A stretch of DNA of 64,000 nucleotides from Vombatus ursinus (Eukaryota; Chordata; Mammalia; Diprotodontia; Vombatidae): positions 4,072,073 to 4,136,072 of the forward strand of contig NW_020954681.1 in NCBI RefSeq assembly GCF_900497805.2. The letters are read 5' to 3'. The notes under the pieces were generated by a model that had not been told where the DNA came from, did no database searches, and saw only the letters and a program-made list of their open reading frames with translations. Below, one piece after another: positions 9,341 through 19,660 of this stretch; the first letter of the stretch is position 1, and each line of letters starts with the position of its first letter. The translations under genes and the position numbers were made by a program.

Positions 9341-9656
9341 AGAAGAGGCTTCTGAGGTTAGTGCCAAGTCTCTAGAACCCACAGTCAGTGAGAAAGGGAA
9401 GGCCTGGACTTACAAAAACCTGACTTAAAACCCACCTTCCCATACAAGGGGCTGTCCTGCCCTTCACTTGCCCTGACTCTGGGCACACCTGCCCTCCCAC
9501 CAGCTGTCCTCCCCCAGGCCTGTGCACTCACTAGAGCAATCAGCCTCCCTTCCCGGGTTAAAATACTCAGAAGCCCTGGGTTCAGGTGTCAGCTCTGCTG
9601 CTAGCTGTCACTGGTCCCTTCTGTGGGCCTCAGCCTCCTCCCCTGTAAGATGGGGA

Positions 9657-9826
9657 GGACCTTTTTGTGTCAGGGACCCCTTCAATATTGGTGGAGCCCA
9701 TGGACCCCTTCCTTGAACATTTTCAGTAATGCAAGGAAATGCTCAAGTTTAGTTAGCAGTTAGTGAATACAAAAATGTAATTTCTTTTCCATCCAAGGTC
9801 CCTGATTAAGAACTCTGGACTAGGTA
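9657..9826 (+). mobile_element. hAT-like nonautonomous DNA transposon, GGTTCTT family, copy 2
   Basis: GTGTCAGGGACCCCTTC near the left and CCTGATTAAGAACTCTGG at the right end. Absent at the equivalent place in copies B and C. Confidence 0.6.
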
Positions 9827-9970
9827 GTCTTTTAAAAGCCCCTCCAGTTCTGACAAGCTCTGATTCTAGTCAGTGGGATGAGAAGGCAGAGATGAGCAAA
9901 TGAAGGACCAGAGGTCACAGGAAGCTTTGCTTCATTCTGTGGTCACCTTCCTAACCCCACCCACCCCCTT

Positions 9971-9972
<2 letters not shown>

Positions 9973-10009
<37 letters not shown>
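9973..10009 (+). repeat. (AC)n microsatellite
   Basis: An uninterrupted AC run of about 37 bases within copy A. Confidence 0.97.
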
Positions 10010-10289
10010 ACTTCCAAAATGCACATAAATGATTCTGAAGGGGACCAGGTATAAGAGTGGACTGGATCAGGAAAATATCTTTTGGGAAAATGACTCCAAA
10101 GCCATGCTCTAGTGAAAATGTATTAGTGAAATGGTCTTTGTCTCTGCCCTTAAATGTGGAAGGTAGCTGCTCGAGGTTTTGAAAAGCACATGGGATTTGG
10201 AATCATACATGGTTCAGAAGATGAAGTTATGGTTTTGAGATTGTGTGACTTTGGGCCACTAGCTTCCCCTCTCCAGGCTCAAGTTGTTC

Positions 10290-10500
10290 CAATTGCCAAA
10301 TTAGAGATTGAGAGGCATGGTGGGAAAAGGGCTAGTCTTGGGGTCAGGCCCAGAAGACCTTGGTTCAAATACTGCCTCTGACACCCACTGCCTTGGGGAC
10401 CCTGGGCAAGTCAGGGAACCATTCATTCCCCAGGGCACATCTGTAAAGGTCGAGGGATGAAACAATACCTGTGGACCCTTCCTTCTCTACTCCCTAAAAG
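10290..10500 (+). mobile_element. CORE-SINE-like fragment (MIR/THER type)
   Basis: GGGGTCAGGCCCAGAAGACC, TTGGTTCAAATACTGCCTC, CCTGGGCAAGTCAGGGAACC in SINE order. Confidence 0.55.
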
Positions 10501-10809
10501 AATGAGAGAGTGAGACTAGAAGAGACCATGAAAGTGACTTCTGGCCCTAATCCAACCCAAGCTAATCCTAAAGGTTCATGATTGGGGAGGGGGGTGCTGT
10601 GCCCAACTCAGGCTCACAGGGTCAAGGATCTTCTACTAGAAGGTCCCTTCTAAGGCTGCCTGGCCCAACCCCCTCATTGAACAGGTGAACCTGAGAACCA
10701 GAAGAGGGAAAATCTCCATTTTGCCTGGGTCACCCAGGTATTAAGTGGCAAGGCCACAATTTGAACACAGGTTCACTGACTCCCAAGTCAGCAAGCTGTT
10801 GTCAAGGAT

Positions 10810-11140
10810 GACATCACCCATTCCGAAGAGAAAAAGGGGAAAGAGGAGGGAAAGGGAAAGGAGGGAGGAAAGGGAAAGAGGAGGAGAGGAAAGATGGGGT
10901 GGGGAGGGAAAGAAAGAGGAGGGGAGGGAAAGGGGGAGAGAAGGAAAGGAGAACAGGGGGAGAAGAAAGAAGAGGTGGTAAAGGAAAAGTGGAGGGAAAG
11001 AAAGAACAGAGGGAGAGGAAAGAAGAAGAGGGGAGGGAAAAGGGGAGGAAAGGAGAACAGAGGGAGAGGAAAGAAGAGGTGGGGAGGAGAAAGAAGAGGA
11101 GAGGAGGGCAAGGAAAGCATGAAGGAGGGGCAAGGGCGAG
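10810..11140 (+). repeat. Polypurine tract, GGAAAGAGGA-rich
   Basis: About 330 bases almost without pyrimidines on the plus strand, made of GGGAGGAAAG-type units. The Arg/Glu/Gly and Ser/Pro/Leu frames across it on both strands are by-products of composition. Confidence 0.95.
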
Positions 11141-11144
11141 GAAA

Positions 11145-11340
11145 GGAGCATAGGATCATAAATTTAGAGATGGAAAGAATTTAAGAGACCTTCTAGTCCA
11201 AATCCCTTCTTTTATAAAAGATGGAAAAGAAGCCCAAGAAAGTTAAATGACTTGCTCAGGTTCACACAGGTAGTAAAAACCAAAGATGGAATTTGAACTC
11301 ATGTCCTCTGACTTCAGAGCCTCTGCTTTTTCCACTGTGG
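11145..11340 (-). mobile_element. THER1 CORE-SINE, antisense (module copy 1)
   Basis: GGATCATAAATTTAGAGATGG, TTCTAGTCCAAATCCC, GACTTGCTCAGGTTCACACA, GAATTTGAACTCATGTCCTC. Preceded by a polypurine tract, as in the two other modules. Confidence 0.8.
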
Positions 11341-11344
11341 GGTT

Positions 11345-11500
11345 CTCTGCCTCTCGTGATCCCCAGGCAAGGAACGGGCTAGGGAGAGGGTGAGGGAGGC
11401 AGGAAAGAGGAAAGGGTGGAGAAGAAGAAGGCTGTAGGGAGAAGGGGAGGAGAAGGCTGGAGGGGGGAGGGGAGAAGGCTGGAGAGGGGAGGGGGAGGAG
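11345..11500 (+). repeat. Polypurine tract, second
   Basis: GAGAAGGCTGGAGGGG repeats two to three times, with few pyrimidines. Confidence 0.85.
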
Positions 11501-11700
11501 ATCATAAGATAAACTTGGAGGTGGAGAGGACCACGGAGACCATAGTCCAGCCTCCCCTTCCTCCTTTTATAGGAGATGCAACTGAAGCCCAGGAAAGTTA
11601 AAGTGATTTCCCAAGGATGATACAGGTTGTAAACTCAAAGACGAGATTTAAACCCAAACCCTATGACTCCCAAGGCTCTGCTCTTTCCTCCAGGGAACCT
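11500..11700 (-). mobile_element. THER1 CORE-SINE, antisense (module copy 2)
   Basis: GATCATAAGATAAACTTGGAG, GACCATAGTCCAGCCTCCC, GCCCAGGAAAGTTAAAGTG and TTTAAACCCAAACCC in the same order as module copy 1. Confidence 0.75.
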
Positions 11701-11704
11701 CACA

Positions 11705-12060
11705 TCCACTTAAGAAGAGGAGGGAAAGGACTGGGGGAAAGAGGAGAAATTTGGGAGGAGGGGCTAAGAGGGAAGTGTAGGGAGGGAAGGCGGAGGAAAA
11801 GGTGAGGAATTGGAGGCAGAGGAGAGGGAAAGGTGGGAGAAAAGAGTTTAGGGGCTGGCCAGGGAGAGGACAGGAGGCGAGTGACAAGGTGGTGAGAAGA
11901 AAGGATGGGTTTGGAGGGGAAAAGAAGAGTATGAGGAATGGAGGAATATAGGAAAGGGGAGAAAAGAAGGACTAGAAAGGAGGTGGAGAAATGAGAGTGT
12001 AAGAAAAGGTGGGAGAAGGAGAGAGAAGGAAAGGGAAGCAGGGAGGGAAAGGTACAGGAT
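11705..12060 (+). repeat. Polypurine tract, third
   Basis: Strongly purine-biased for about 350 bases (GAGGAGGGAAAG- and GGAGAAAGGAG-like). The frames read across it are artefacts. Confidence 0.9.
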
Positions 12061-12261
12061 GAGCAGAGAAGTCTAGGCCAGAGGCTGCATAGTTCTGAGG
12101 CTCTGACCACCCAACCACATGCCCCTGTGCAGAGGGAGTATTGTGAGGCTGTCTTTCCTTTCTAAGTTTCAGTGTGGGAGAGGAAAGAAGAGGGGAGCAT
12201 GGCTTGGAGGTGAATGAAAAGGGGCGTGGTGGCCTGGAGCATCTGGCCAGGTAAGGAGAAG

Positions 12262-12930
12262 GAAGGCTCACCAATCAGAGCCCAGGATGACAGGGGTGGG
12301 AACAGGGGCAGGCCTGGATGCATAAACACCTGACTTAAAACCCACCTCCCCATACAAGGGGCTGCTCTGCCCCTTCACCTGCTCTAACTCTGCCACCCTC
12401 CCACCAGCTGTCCTCCCCCGGGTCTGTGCTCTAGAGCAAGTAGCCTCCCTCCCCAGCTTAGAATATTCCAGAGCCCTGAGTTCTGGTGTCAGCTCTGCTG
12501 CTGTCACTGGTCCCTTCTCTGGGCCTCAGCCTACTCCCCTGGAAAAGGAGGGCATTGGGCTAGTTGGGATCTAAAGGGCCCTTCAGCTCTGACAGCCTGG
12601 GATTCCAGCCGTGGCTGAGGCTCAGGGGAGAGAGAATGCAGAGATGATGAAGCCAAGGGCAGGAAGGCACAGGGACCATCTGGCTTTGCTTCCTTCCATG
12701 GCCACTTTCCTAACTCTCATCCCACCCATTTTTTTCTCTAGATCCTGGAGGAAGCCAGGTGTGAGAGCGGGATGGATCAGAAAAAAAAAATCCATTGGGA
12801 AAACAACTCCAAAGCCAAACTCTACTGAAAGTGTGTTAGTAAAGTCATCTCTGCCTATGTAAAGGGCACAATGGCTTGTATATGTGGAAGGCAGCATGCT
12901 GAGTTAGAAAAGAGCATGGGTGAGATACAG
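12262..12930 (+). repeat. Triplicated block, copy B
   Basis: Very close to copy C at 14017-14690, including AATCAGAGCCCAGGATGACA in variant form, GAATATTCCAGAGCCCTG, GCAGAGATGATGAAGCC and TCCATTGGGAAAACAACTCC. No hAT insertion. Confidence 0.9.
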
Positions 12931-13094
12931 GCCCTGGGTTCGATTCCCAATTTTTGCCACTAAATTCCCTGTGTGACCTCTCACCTCCCCCAAGCTACTC
13001 TCTCAGAGTTTACAGAACTGACAAATTGTATGTCTGCATAGGCTGAGGGATGAACTCCTACATCTGGCCCCTCCCCTGCCCTCAAAATATGGGA

Positions 13095-13235
13095 GCAGAA
13101 CTAGGTGAGACTGCCAAGGATTATCCTGGAGGAAAGGGGGTGTAAGGTAAGGTGATAGGAGAGGTTGGGAAAGGGGGAAGAAAGGGGAGCAGAGAAAGAA
13201 GAGAGGACGGCATGGGGAGGAGGAAGGGCAAGAGT
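13095..13235 (+). repeat. Polypurine tract, fourth
   Basis: GGGGAAGAAAGGGGAGCAG-type sequence directly before the third antisense THER1, repeating the tract-plus-THER1 arrangement seen at 10.8-11.7 kb. Confidence 0.8.
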
Positions 13236-13381
13236 GCATCACAGGGTCATAAAATTAATCTTCCAGGGCCCACAGAGTCCACCAGTCCAACAGCCATGAA
13301 ACCGAAGGCCAGGAAAGTTCAGTGACTTGTCTGATATTACAAATGTGAGAAATCAAAGATGGTATTTGGTCCCAGGTCCTC
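13236..13381 (-). mobile_element. THER1 CORE-SINE, antisense (module copy 3), cut by the gap
   Basis: GGGTCATAAAATTAATCTTCC, CCAGTCCAACAGCCATGAAA, GCCAGGAAAGTTCAGTGAC; stops at the N run. Confidence 0.7.
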
Positions 13382-13391
13382 NNNNNNNNNN
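13382..13391. other. Assembly gap, 10 N
   Basis: Ten N lie inside the duplicated region. The size may be nominal. Reading frames crossing it are meaningless. Confidence 0.99.
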
Positions 13392-14016
13392 TGGGAAGGC
13401 AGGAGAATCAGGGAAGGTGGGATAAAACAGATCAGGTGGGCAGAATGCTTCAGCAGATACTGGGCAGAAAAATGGTATGGACACCTCAGTGCCTCTTCAA
13501 GGGAGATTTTTAAGGGGTCCAATGCAGTGGAACTTTTGAACTGGACAGTAGGATCAAATGATCTAGAGTGAGATACAGGGTTAGATCTCCTGGGAGAAAC
13601 ATGTCACATTCATGTCGGATCATCAAATAGTGCTGGGGGGGGGGGTGCAGGGAGCGGGGGAATGCAATGAGTTACCTGTGAAAGCTCTAAAGAAGAAGAT
13701 GGCTGAAATTGAATCATGAGATAGAAATTCCAGCGGGACATAAGGAGACTCCTTGACTTAAAAAAGGTTACTGATGGAACTGCCAAGCCTCCAAAACTCA
13801 AGATCATAAAGAATGAATTGGAAAACAAGGATGAGGGGGTAAGGGAGGGAGAAGGGGAAAGGTGGCATGGAAATGGCCAAGAAATGGGGGGTGAGGCAGG
13901 GAAGGGTCTGAAACTGGGCAAGACAAGATGGTCACACAGAGCCCATGGTTTCAGGGAAGAGGGCCCAACGTTTGGATGGATATGGAGATATCATGGTATG
14001 ATGAAACCAGGCATGA
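13392..14016. other. Between-copy DNA; no gene
   Basis: Holds a G run near 13636-13646 and a purine-rich stretch at 13830-13900. No recognised repeat head or tail. Confidence 0.35.
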
Positions 14017-14690
14017 TAAGGCTCACTAGTCAGAGCCCAGGATGACAGGGGTGGGAACATGGTCGGGCCTAGACTTATAAACTCCTGATTAAAAACCCAC
14101 CTCCCCATGCAAGGAGCTGCTCTGCCCTTCACCTGCTCTGATTCTGGGAACACCTGCCCTCCTACCACCTGTCCTTCCCCAGGTCTGTGCTTGAGAGCAA
14201 GTAGCCTCCCTCCCCAGCTTAGAATATTCCAGAGCCCTGGGTTCTGGTGTCAGCTCTGCTGCTAACTGTCACTGGCCCCTTCTCTGGGCCTCAGCCTTCT
14301 CCCCTGGAAAAGGAGGGCATTGGGTTAGTTGGGATCTAAAGGGCCCTTCAGCTCTGACAGCCTGGGATTCCAGCCATGGCTGAGGCTCAGGGGAGAGAGA
14401 ATGCAGAGATGATGAAGCCAAGGGCAGGAAGGCACAGGAACCATCTGGCTTTGCTTCCTTCCATGGCCATATTCCTAACCCTGATCCCACCCATTTCTTT
14501 CTGTAGATCCAAAAGAAAACTAGGTGTGAGTGGGATGGAATAGAAAAAAAAAATCCATTGGGAAAACAACTCCAAAGCCAAACTCTACTGAAAGTGTGTT
14601 GGTAAAATCATATTTGTCTATACAAAAGGGCCAGGCACCTTATGGAAGGCAGCGCAGTGAGATAGAACATGGGATTTAGAGTCAGAGAAT
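14017..14690 (+). repeat. Triplicated block, copy C
   Basis: Near-identical in layout to copy B: AGAGCCCAGGATGACAGGGG, GAATATTCCAGAGCCCTGGG, GGGATCTAAAGGGCCCTTC, GCAGAGATGATGAAGCC. B and C are clearly closer to each other than to A. Confidence 0.9.
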
Positions 14691-15179
14691 AGGAAGTGAC
14701 TGAAGTCCCATTTTTGATCCTATTCCTTGGGGAAATTGTTTCCCATTTCCAGGCCTCACTTCATTTTCTTTTATTTTTTTGTCTCACTTCATTTTCAAGA
14801 GCCATAGCGGGAAAAGGGTTAATTGTGGAGTCAGGAAGACAGATGAATTCCTAATCTGTATAGGTTGAGGCATCCAATTGTAGGTTCAGAGGGTGATGTC
14901 TCCACACCTTTGCAGACAATGTGAAGAATTCCTATGGGGAGAAAGTCCTGTTCATCTCCTTGCTAAGCAGTATCTCTGAAACTAGGCTTGTCCTTTGATG
15001 ATGATGGACACTAATGATGTCCTTCTGATGGGACCCACTGATGATGGTCCATCCTGGGAGCCCTTCCAGCTTAGCTTTTAAGGTCTTCCAGAACTACTGC
15101 CTTTGGGAAAGGAGGGTCATCTCAATGCCACAAGGAGGCAGGCACCAAAGGCAGATGACAGGGGAGGGTTGTGATTGGT
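14691..15179. other. No gene seen
   Basis: Apparently unique. A GATGATGATGG..GATGATGG motif occurs around 14996-15050. Confidence 0.35.
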
Positions 15180-15544
15180 TAGAATGATTACAAAGATGCC
15201 GATTGAATAGATGTTATTGACCAGTTTAATTATAACCCTCATCTATTCCCCTGAAGTTTGTGAAGTTGATATTTTAGCTTCAGGAGGAAAAGTGACTTTT
15301 CCCCCTGAGTGATTTATATAATCATCTGAGATTATTCTTTCTAGTTTAAATACTTCAAGGAATACAATCATGTCTAACTTAGAGAAGGGCATTAATTAAA
15401 TTACTCTTTTTTTATTTTCAATGAAAATGATTAATAAAGTCAAGGAGTTAAAACTGATGATGTAGAACTAAGTCACCAAATGTTTAATTAGATAATTGTG
15501 CCCAATAATGACTCAATGAGCCCTGAGAAAAGTTTGCAAAATGT
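15180..15544. other. AT-rich unique DNA with many TAAT cores; possible conserved noncoding element
   Basis: No repeat match. Contains CATTAATTAAATTACTC, GATTAATAAAGTC and TTTAATTAGATAATTG, typical of homeodomain-bound enhancers but also of AT-rich DNA. Composition alone cannot decide. Confidence 0.2.
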
Positions 15545-15819
15545 TCATTTACTCAACAAACATTTACTGAGCATCTATATTCAAGGCACTGCATCTGACA
15601 CTGTGCAGGGAGAGGAGGGAAAGGAGGTCCAGATAAACATATGATACCTGCCCTCTCTGGGCTTCCGGTCTCTTGTAGCAGGGCTTTCTTTTCAGGTATG
15701 GGTTGGACTAGATGGCTGCTGACATTCTGTGATTCTGTGTTAATCTGGTAAGCAGAGTTCACATGAGTTTACCATTTAACCAATACACAAAAATACATTT
15801 TTGTGAGCAATAACTGTGG

Positions 15820-15985
15820 GATATGAGAAGGGCAGGGATTATTCTCATTTTACAAATGAGGAAACTGAGGCTCACAGAGGTCACATGACTTGCCCAAAGA
15901 GCCACAGCTATTGACAAAGCCAGGGTTCAAACCCAGATCTTCCGTCTCCTAGTTCAGGGTACTTCATGCTCCAGGTACTTCTTAA
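15820..15985 (-). mobile_element. MIR CORE-SINE, antisense
   Basis: CTCATTTTACAAATGAGG, AAACTGAGGCTCACAGAGG, CATGACTTGCCCAAAG and GGGTTCAAACCCAG. Confidence 0.75.
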
Positions 15986-16119
15986 GGCTCTTTCTTGGAA
16001 AGCTCTACTTCCTCCCTTCTCCCTCTCAGCAGAGGAACTCAACTAAGAAGACAGAAGCCATATGTTCTGAGCTTCCACTTTTCCCCTGCCCCACACCTCC
16101 AAACTCCTTCGCTTCATTC

Positions 16120-16990
16120 CCCCATTTTCTCCTCCCGTGCTCCAGACTCTGATAAAGCAGGAGCCCTTTTCTTTGCCTCGATTAAGGCCTCTTGATCTTA
16201 TCTCTCCCCATTCCCTCCTTTGGAGCTTTGCTCCTTCAACTACTCTGTCTCATCTTCAAACACCTGCTATCTACTGGCTCGTTCCCTGCTACCAACAAGC
16301 ATGAGCAGGTCTTCCCCATCCTTACCTTCATTAAGCCCACCATCGCCTCAAACCATCATCCTCCATCTTCTAAGATGGTGCCACCATTCTGCCAGTCAGC
16401 CATGTTTGCATCCTCAGCAGCAGCGTCACACTTTCTCCTCAAGTCCAGTCAGTTGCTAGATGTTGTCAATTAAACCTCGTATTAATTAATTAATTAATTA
16501 AACATACTCCCTTCTCTTGACTTGTGTGGCGGGCCGCTCTGAGGCCCTCATCACCCCTCACCTCCTCGATCCATTGGATTCCTGGCTTCCAATTTCTCAC
16601 AGCTCCAGTACATCCTCCACATGGCTGCCAAAATGATCTCCCTAAAAGGCAAGGCTGATTGCATCACTCCCTCACTAAAGAATAGTCAGTGGCTTCTTAT
16701 TGCCTCTTATAATAAAATGGGAACTTCTCAGCTTGGGATTCTGAGCCCTGTATGATCTGGCTCCAGCCTGTTTTCCAAGGCTTAACCTGCTGTTGCCTAA
16801 AGTGAACATTCCACCTCCTCCCTCTGCGCAGTCTGTCCCCTGTGCCTGGCACGCATTTCCTCCTCACCTTTGCTTCTTAGTCTCCGGGCTTCCTTCAAGG
16901 CTCAGCCCATGTGCCACCTCCTCCCCTAGGAAGCTTTCCCTGATCCTTCAGTCTCTCCTGAAATAATCATGTACATGTAAAGGAGTTGGC
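16120..16990 (+). mobile_element. L2-type LINE 3' fragment
   Basis: ORF2 C-terminal and 3' region: CACCTGCTATCTACTGGCTC, CATCCTCCACATGGCTGCCA, CTAAAAGGCAAGGCTGATTG, TCAAGGCTCAGCCCATGTGC and GGAAGCTTTCCCTGATCC. A TTAA microsatellite splits it. The frames seen here are broken LINE remnants. Confidence 0.75.
16481..16501 (+). repeat. (ATTA)n microsatellite
   Basis: Five to six tandem ATTA/TTAA units inside the L2 fragment. Confidence 0.9.
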
Positions 16991-17835
16991 TCCTGAAATC
17001 CTAGGACCTAATCACACAAAAGAGGGACATAATGAGGTGTTAAACTAACTAGGAACACAAGCACTGCAGGTGATCTCTTCAGGAAGTGGGAACAAGTCCC
17101 TTGAGCCAAACAGAGAGGGAGCAATGCCCTAGGATGAACATTGATGGCCTTTTAAAGTCATTTCAGTCAGTCCAGGCAGGAGCCAGCTTCTGATCACATA
17201 GAGCCAGGGGGAGTCTGAGAAAAGTCGCCCGGACTGTAAACGTGAGCAGGAAAGGGAGCCAAGACCAATCTGGCGGCAGTTTGGGCTGACTGAGCAGGCC
17301 AAATGCTAAGCTACTGAAACACCCCTAGACTACCGACAAGCAGGCAGTAATCCTGTGTCTCCTCCCTCTCCTTGGGCTCTCTGGAAGCCTGAAATCTTTT
17401 CTTCTGAAGATGTAGAAAACTGTTTACCTCACTTTCTTTTAAAGGTTTAATCTGTCTGTGCAAACAGTGTTTGCCACAGGCCTTGCAAGTCTGGGTACAC
17501 TTACCGAAAATGTAGTTGGGAGGAAGCAAATGAATGGGAAAGCAAACTCAGAGAAGGGATCAAAACTGAGGTGCTCCTCCAGAATGTTGGCTCTTGCTAG
17601 GGGCTCAGAGCTTAAAAAAATAAGAGAAAGGCAATGAAAGAGCCTTTGTTACAATTTCCTAAAGCAGAGAAAGATTGTAGACAGGCAAACTTGTCTGTAG
17701 GCAATAAATCTATAGTAGGGAAGACAAGTCAAAGATAAGTGGGTGAACCTCAAAGAGAAGCCCGTTCACCTATCCTCCTTATCACTGCAACAACCTAAGG
17801 TCCTGGAAGACAGGGAATGAGAGGCTGCTTCAAAT
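16991..17835. other. About 850 bases with no gene
   Basis: No repeat recognised. A short minus-strand frame near 17311-17529 has a Cys cluster (CTQTCKACGKHC) but no recognisable zinc-binding domain. Confidence 0.3.
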
Positions 17836-18165
17836 CATGGAGGAGGGGAACAACTTGGGAGTTACAAGACCAAGTTTGAATTCTAGCTCTGCCACTTTCT
17901 ATCTGCGTGTACTGGAGCAAGGTATTTCATTTTTCTGAGCCTCAGTTTCCTCACCTATAAAATAAAGTTCGCTTAGATGTCATTTTTTGAGGCAGTCGAG
18001 GTTAAGTGATTTGCCTAGGGTCACACAGCTAGAAAGTATCTAAGGCTGGATTTGAACTCAGGTCCTCCTGACTCCTAGACTGGTTGCTCTATCCACTGCA
18101 CCACCTAGTTGCCCCTTAGATGATCTTTAAGGTGTTTTTCCCCCAACTTTAGCTCTGTAATTCTG
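17836..18165 (+). mobile_element. THER1 CORE-SINE split by an antisense SINE
   Basis: GAATTCTAGCTCTGCCACTT and CTCAGTTTCCTCACCTATAA left of the insert; GATCTTTAAGGTG and TTTAGCTCTGTAATTCTGAC right of it. Confidence 0.8.
17980..18114 (-). mobile_element. Marsupial tRNA-derived SINE nested in THER1, 8-bp target duplication
   Basis: GGTTAAGTGATTTGCCTAGG through CCACCTAGTTGCCCC. Direct repeat CTTAGATG at 17972-17979 and 18115-18122. Confidence 0.9.
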
Positions 18166-18477
18166 ACTAATTTTGATTTTTCATTGTTTCTTCATTACCC
18201 AGCACATTGCTTTGCATGTTGTAGGCAGTTATCAAATTCCTGTTGGCTTGGATCATATTGGGGAAAATAAGCATGTTTAGGGGCAAGTAATAGCTGCCCG
18301 TTGATCACCCCTTCCCAGGTAAGTGCTCCGAGGCTCCTACTCCGAGCATTTCTACCTTAGTAGCACCTGCCAGTGCTTGTGCCTTCCTGGTCCAGCCTAT
18401 GAGAACCCAAGGTTACTCCCATATCTAGAGGAGGCAGGGGAGGAAGTCTTTTGTGGAAGAATAACTTTTTATGATAC

Positions 18478-18525
18478 CTTTTCACAAAAGCCACCACAAA
18501 ATAAGAGCTGTTAACTTTAGGACAG
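18478..18525 (+). repeat. Left arm of a 1.6-kb-spaced inverted repeat
   Basis: CACCACAAAATAAGAGCTGT and the bases around it (about 48-60) recur reverse-complemented at 20034-20082 at about 90% identity by eye. Confidence 0.85.
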
Positions 18526-18780
18526 ACAAACTGTCCCTCATAATATGGTTTCTCCTAACATGATCATTTTTCAAGACTGATCAATGGAGCAGGACAGTAT
18601 ATACCTCCAGCAAAATTTAATCTTTCTCAGATGTCATTTTATCTAATAGGCCTTGTTAGAGAAAAATCCTAGACTGTAAGTTCCAGAATATGCCATTTCT
18701 GAGTCCATAGTTTTCTCCTCGGGTACTTTAAATGCTCTATGGCTTACCACCAACTTATACAGAGCTCATAGAATGGGGCC

Positions 18781-19040
18781 TCATCACTTTAAATCCTTTC
18801 TTTTGCTTGGCTTTGATTGCAAAAAGTGGTCAGGTTAATTGGGACAATTAAGGTGCTTCTGGGGGATAATTACCCCTTTTAGTTTCTGTGTGTGAAGAAG
18901 AAGGAGGATGATTGGCCCTGAAAATGGAGTCCCTGTGGCACACTGGGAAGGAGAATTAAAAAACACAGTGAGATGGCGCCTGGAATTAGTTTTCTCTTGT
19001 GCTTAATATAATTACTCAATAAAAGCATATAGTCTCTTCG
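18781..19040. other. Unique DNA with paired TAATT cores; possible conserved noncoding element
   Basis: GGTTAATTGGGACAATTAAG and GGGGATAATTACCCC-like palindromic sites, no repeat match. Low-confidence regulatory guess. Confidence 0.2.
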
Positions 19041-19234
19041 ATTTCTTCTCTCAATTCATATGCCTCCAAGGAACCCAAGAGAAAAGATTAGCCATCTGAA
19101 CCTCTGCCCTCAAAGAGGGAACTATGTAAATATGAGGAAACTGTCACTGAGAAAAATCAGTGAGTTTTGGGGAAATACATAAACATTACCCTTTTTTTCA
19201 CCAGTCAGATTGCCATGCTATGATGAAGTACCAT

Positions 19235-19468
19235 GTATTGGGGAAGGCGATCAAATATTGGTTATGGAGGATGATAATAGAAGCCGATCTGTGAATATTC
19301 ACATGTGAGGAGTATACCTGCTACATGTACACCTGTTTTTACTGAAGTTTCAATGTAATTAAAAATGCTACTAACATTTTCTTTCTAGGACTCCCCTTAT
19401 GTGACGATTCACAGATCTGCTTCTATTATCATCCTCCATAACCAATATTTTATCACCCCCCAGTAAAA
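19235..19468. repeat. Long hairpin: 84-bp inverted repeat around a 66-base loop
   Basis: Arms are 19235-19318 and 19385-19468. The core GATAATAGAAGC(C/A)GATCT pairs with its partner; about 85% of arm positions match by eye. No other copy was found in the window. It could be a MITE, an imperfect-duplication palindrome or a small-RNA hairpin; the ends do not match a transposon family that I know. Confidence 0.8.
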
Positions 19469-19589
19469 TACCCTCTTTCCTTTCTCACTTTGCAGCTGGT
19501 TCTCATCCTGCTGAAATAATCCCCTAGTTATACTAGCGCTTCTATTCTCACATGCCACTATCCATATTACAGACATCACGGGGCCATGT

Positions 19590-19660
19590 CATCTTGAAAG
19601 GATGCTCACCAACTCTCCAGTTCAACTCCATCCTCTTACAGAGGAGAGAACTGAAGCCTA
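19590..19660 (-). mobile_element. Possible THER1 fragment, antisense
   Basis: CTCCAGTTCAACTCCATCCTC followed by ACAGAGGAGAGAACTGAAGCC. Short and diverged. Confidence 0.35.

Larger units (their letters stand above)
9401..10210 (+). repeat. Triplicated block, copy A
   Basis: Shares with copies B and C, in the same order, CTGACTTAAAACCCACC, CCAGCTGTCCTCCCCC, GTGTCAGCTCTGCTGCT, GGGCCTCAGCC, GCTTTGCTTC and AACTCCAAAGCCA-like sequence. It is the most diverged copy and alone contains a hAT-like insertion (9657-9826) and a CA repeat (9973-10009). No coding frame is shared by the three copies. Confidence 0.85.

Noticed and set aside
10741-12110. Several 80-136-codon Ser/Pro/Leu or Arg/Glu/Gly frames on both strands
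   Set aside because: They read through polypurine/polypyrimidine tracts, which lack stops by composition.
13359-13571. Frames crossing the N run
   Set aside because: They contain undefined residues and are not interpretable.
17311-17529. Cys-rich minus-strand frame as a zinc-finger exon
   Set aside because: Four Cys and a His occur close together, but spacing fits no finger class and the frame is short.
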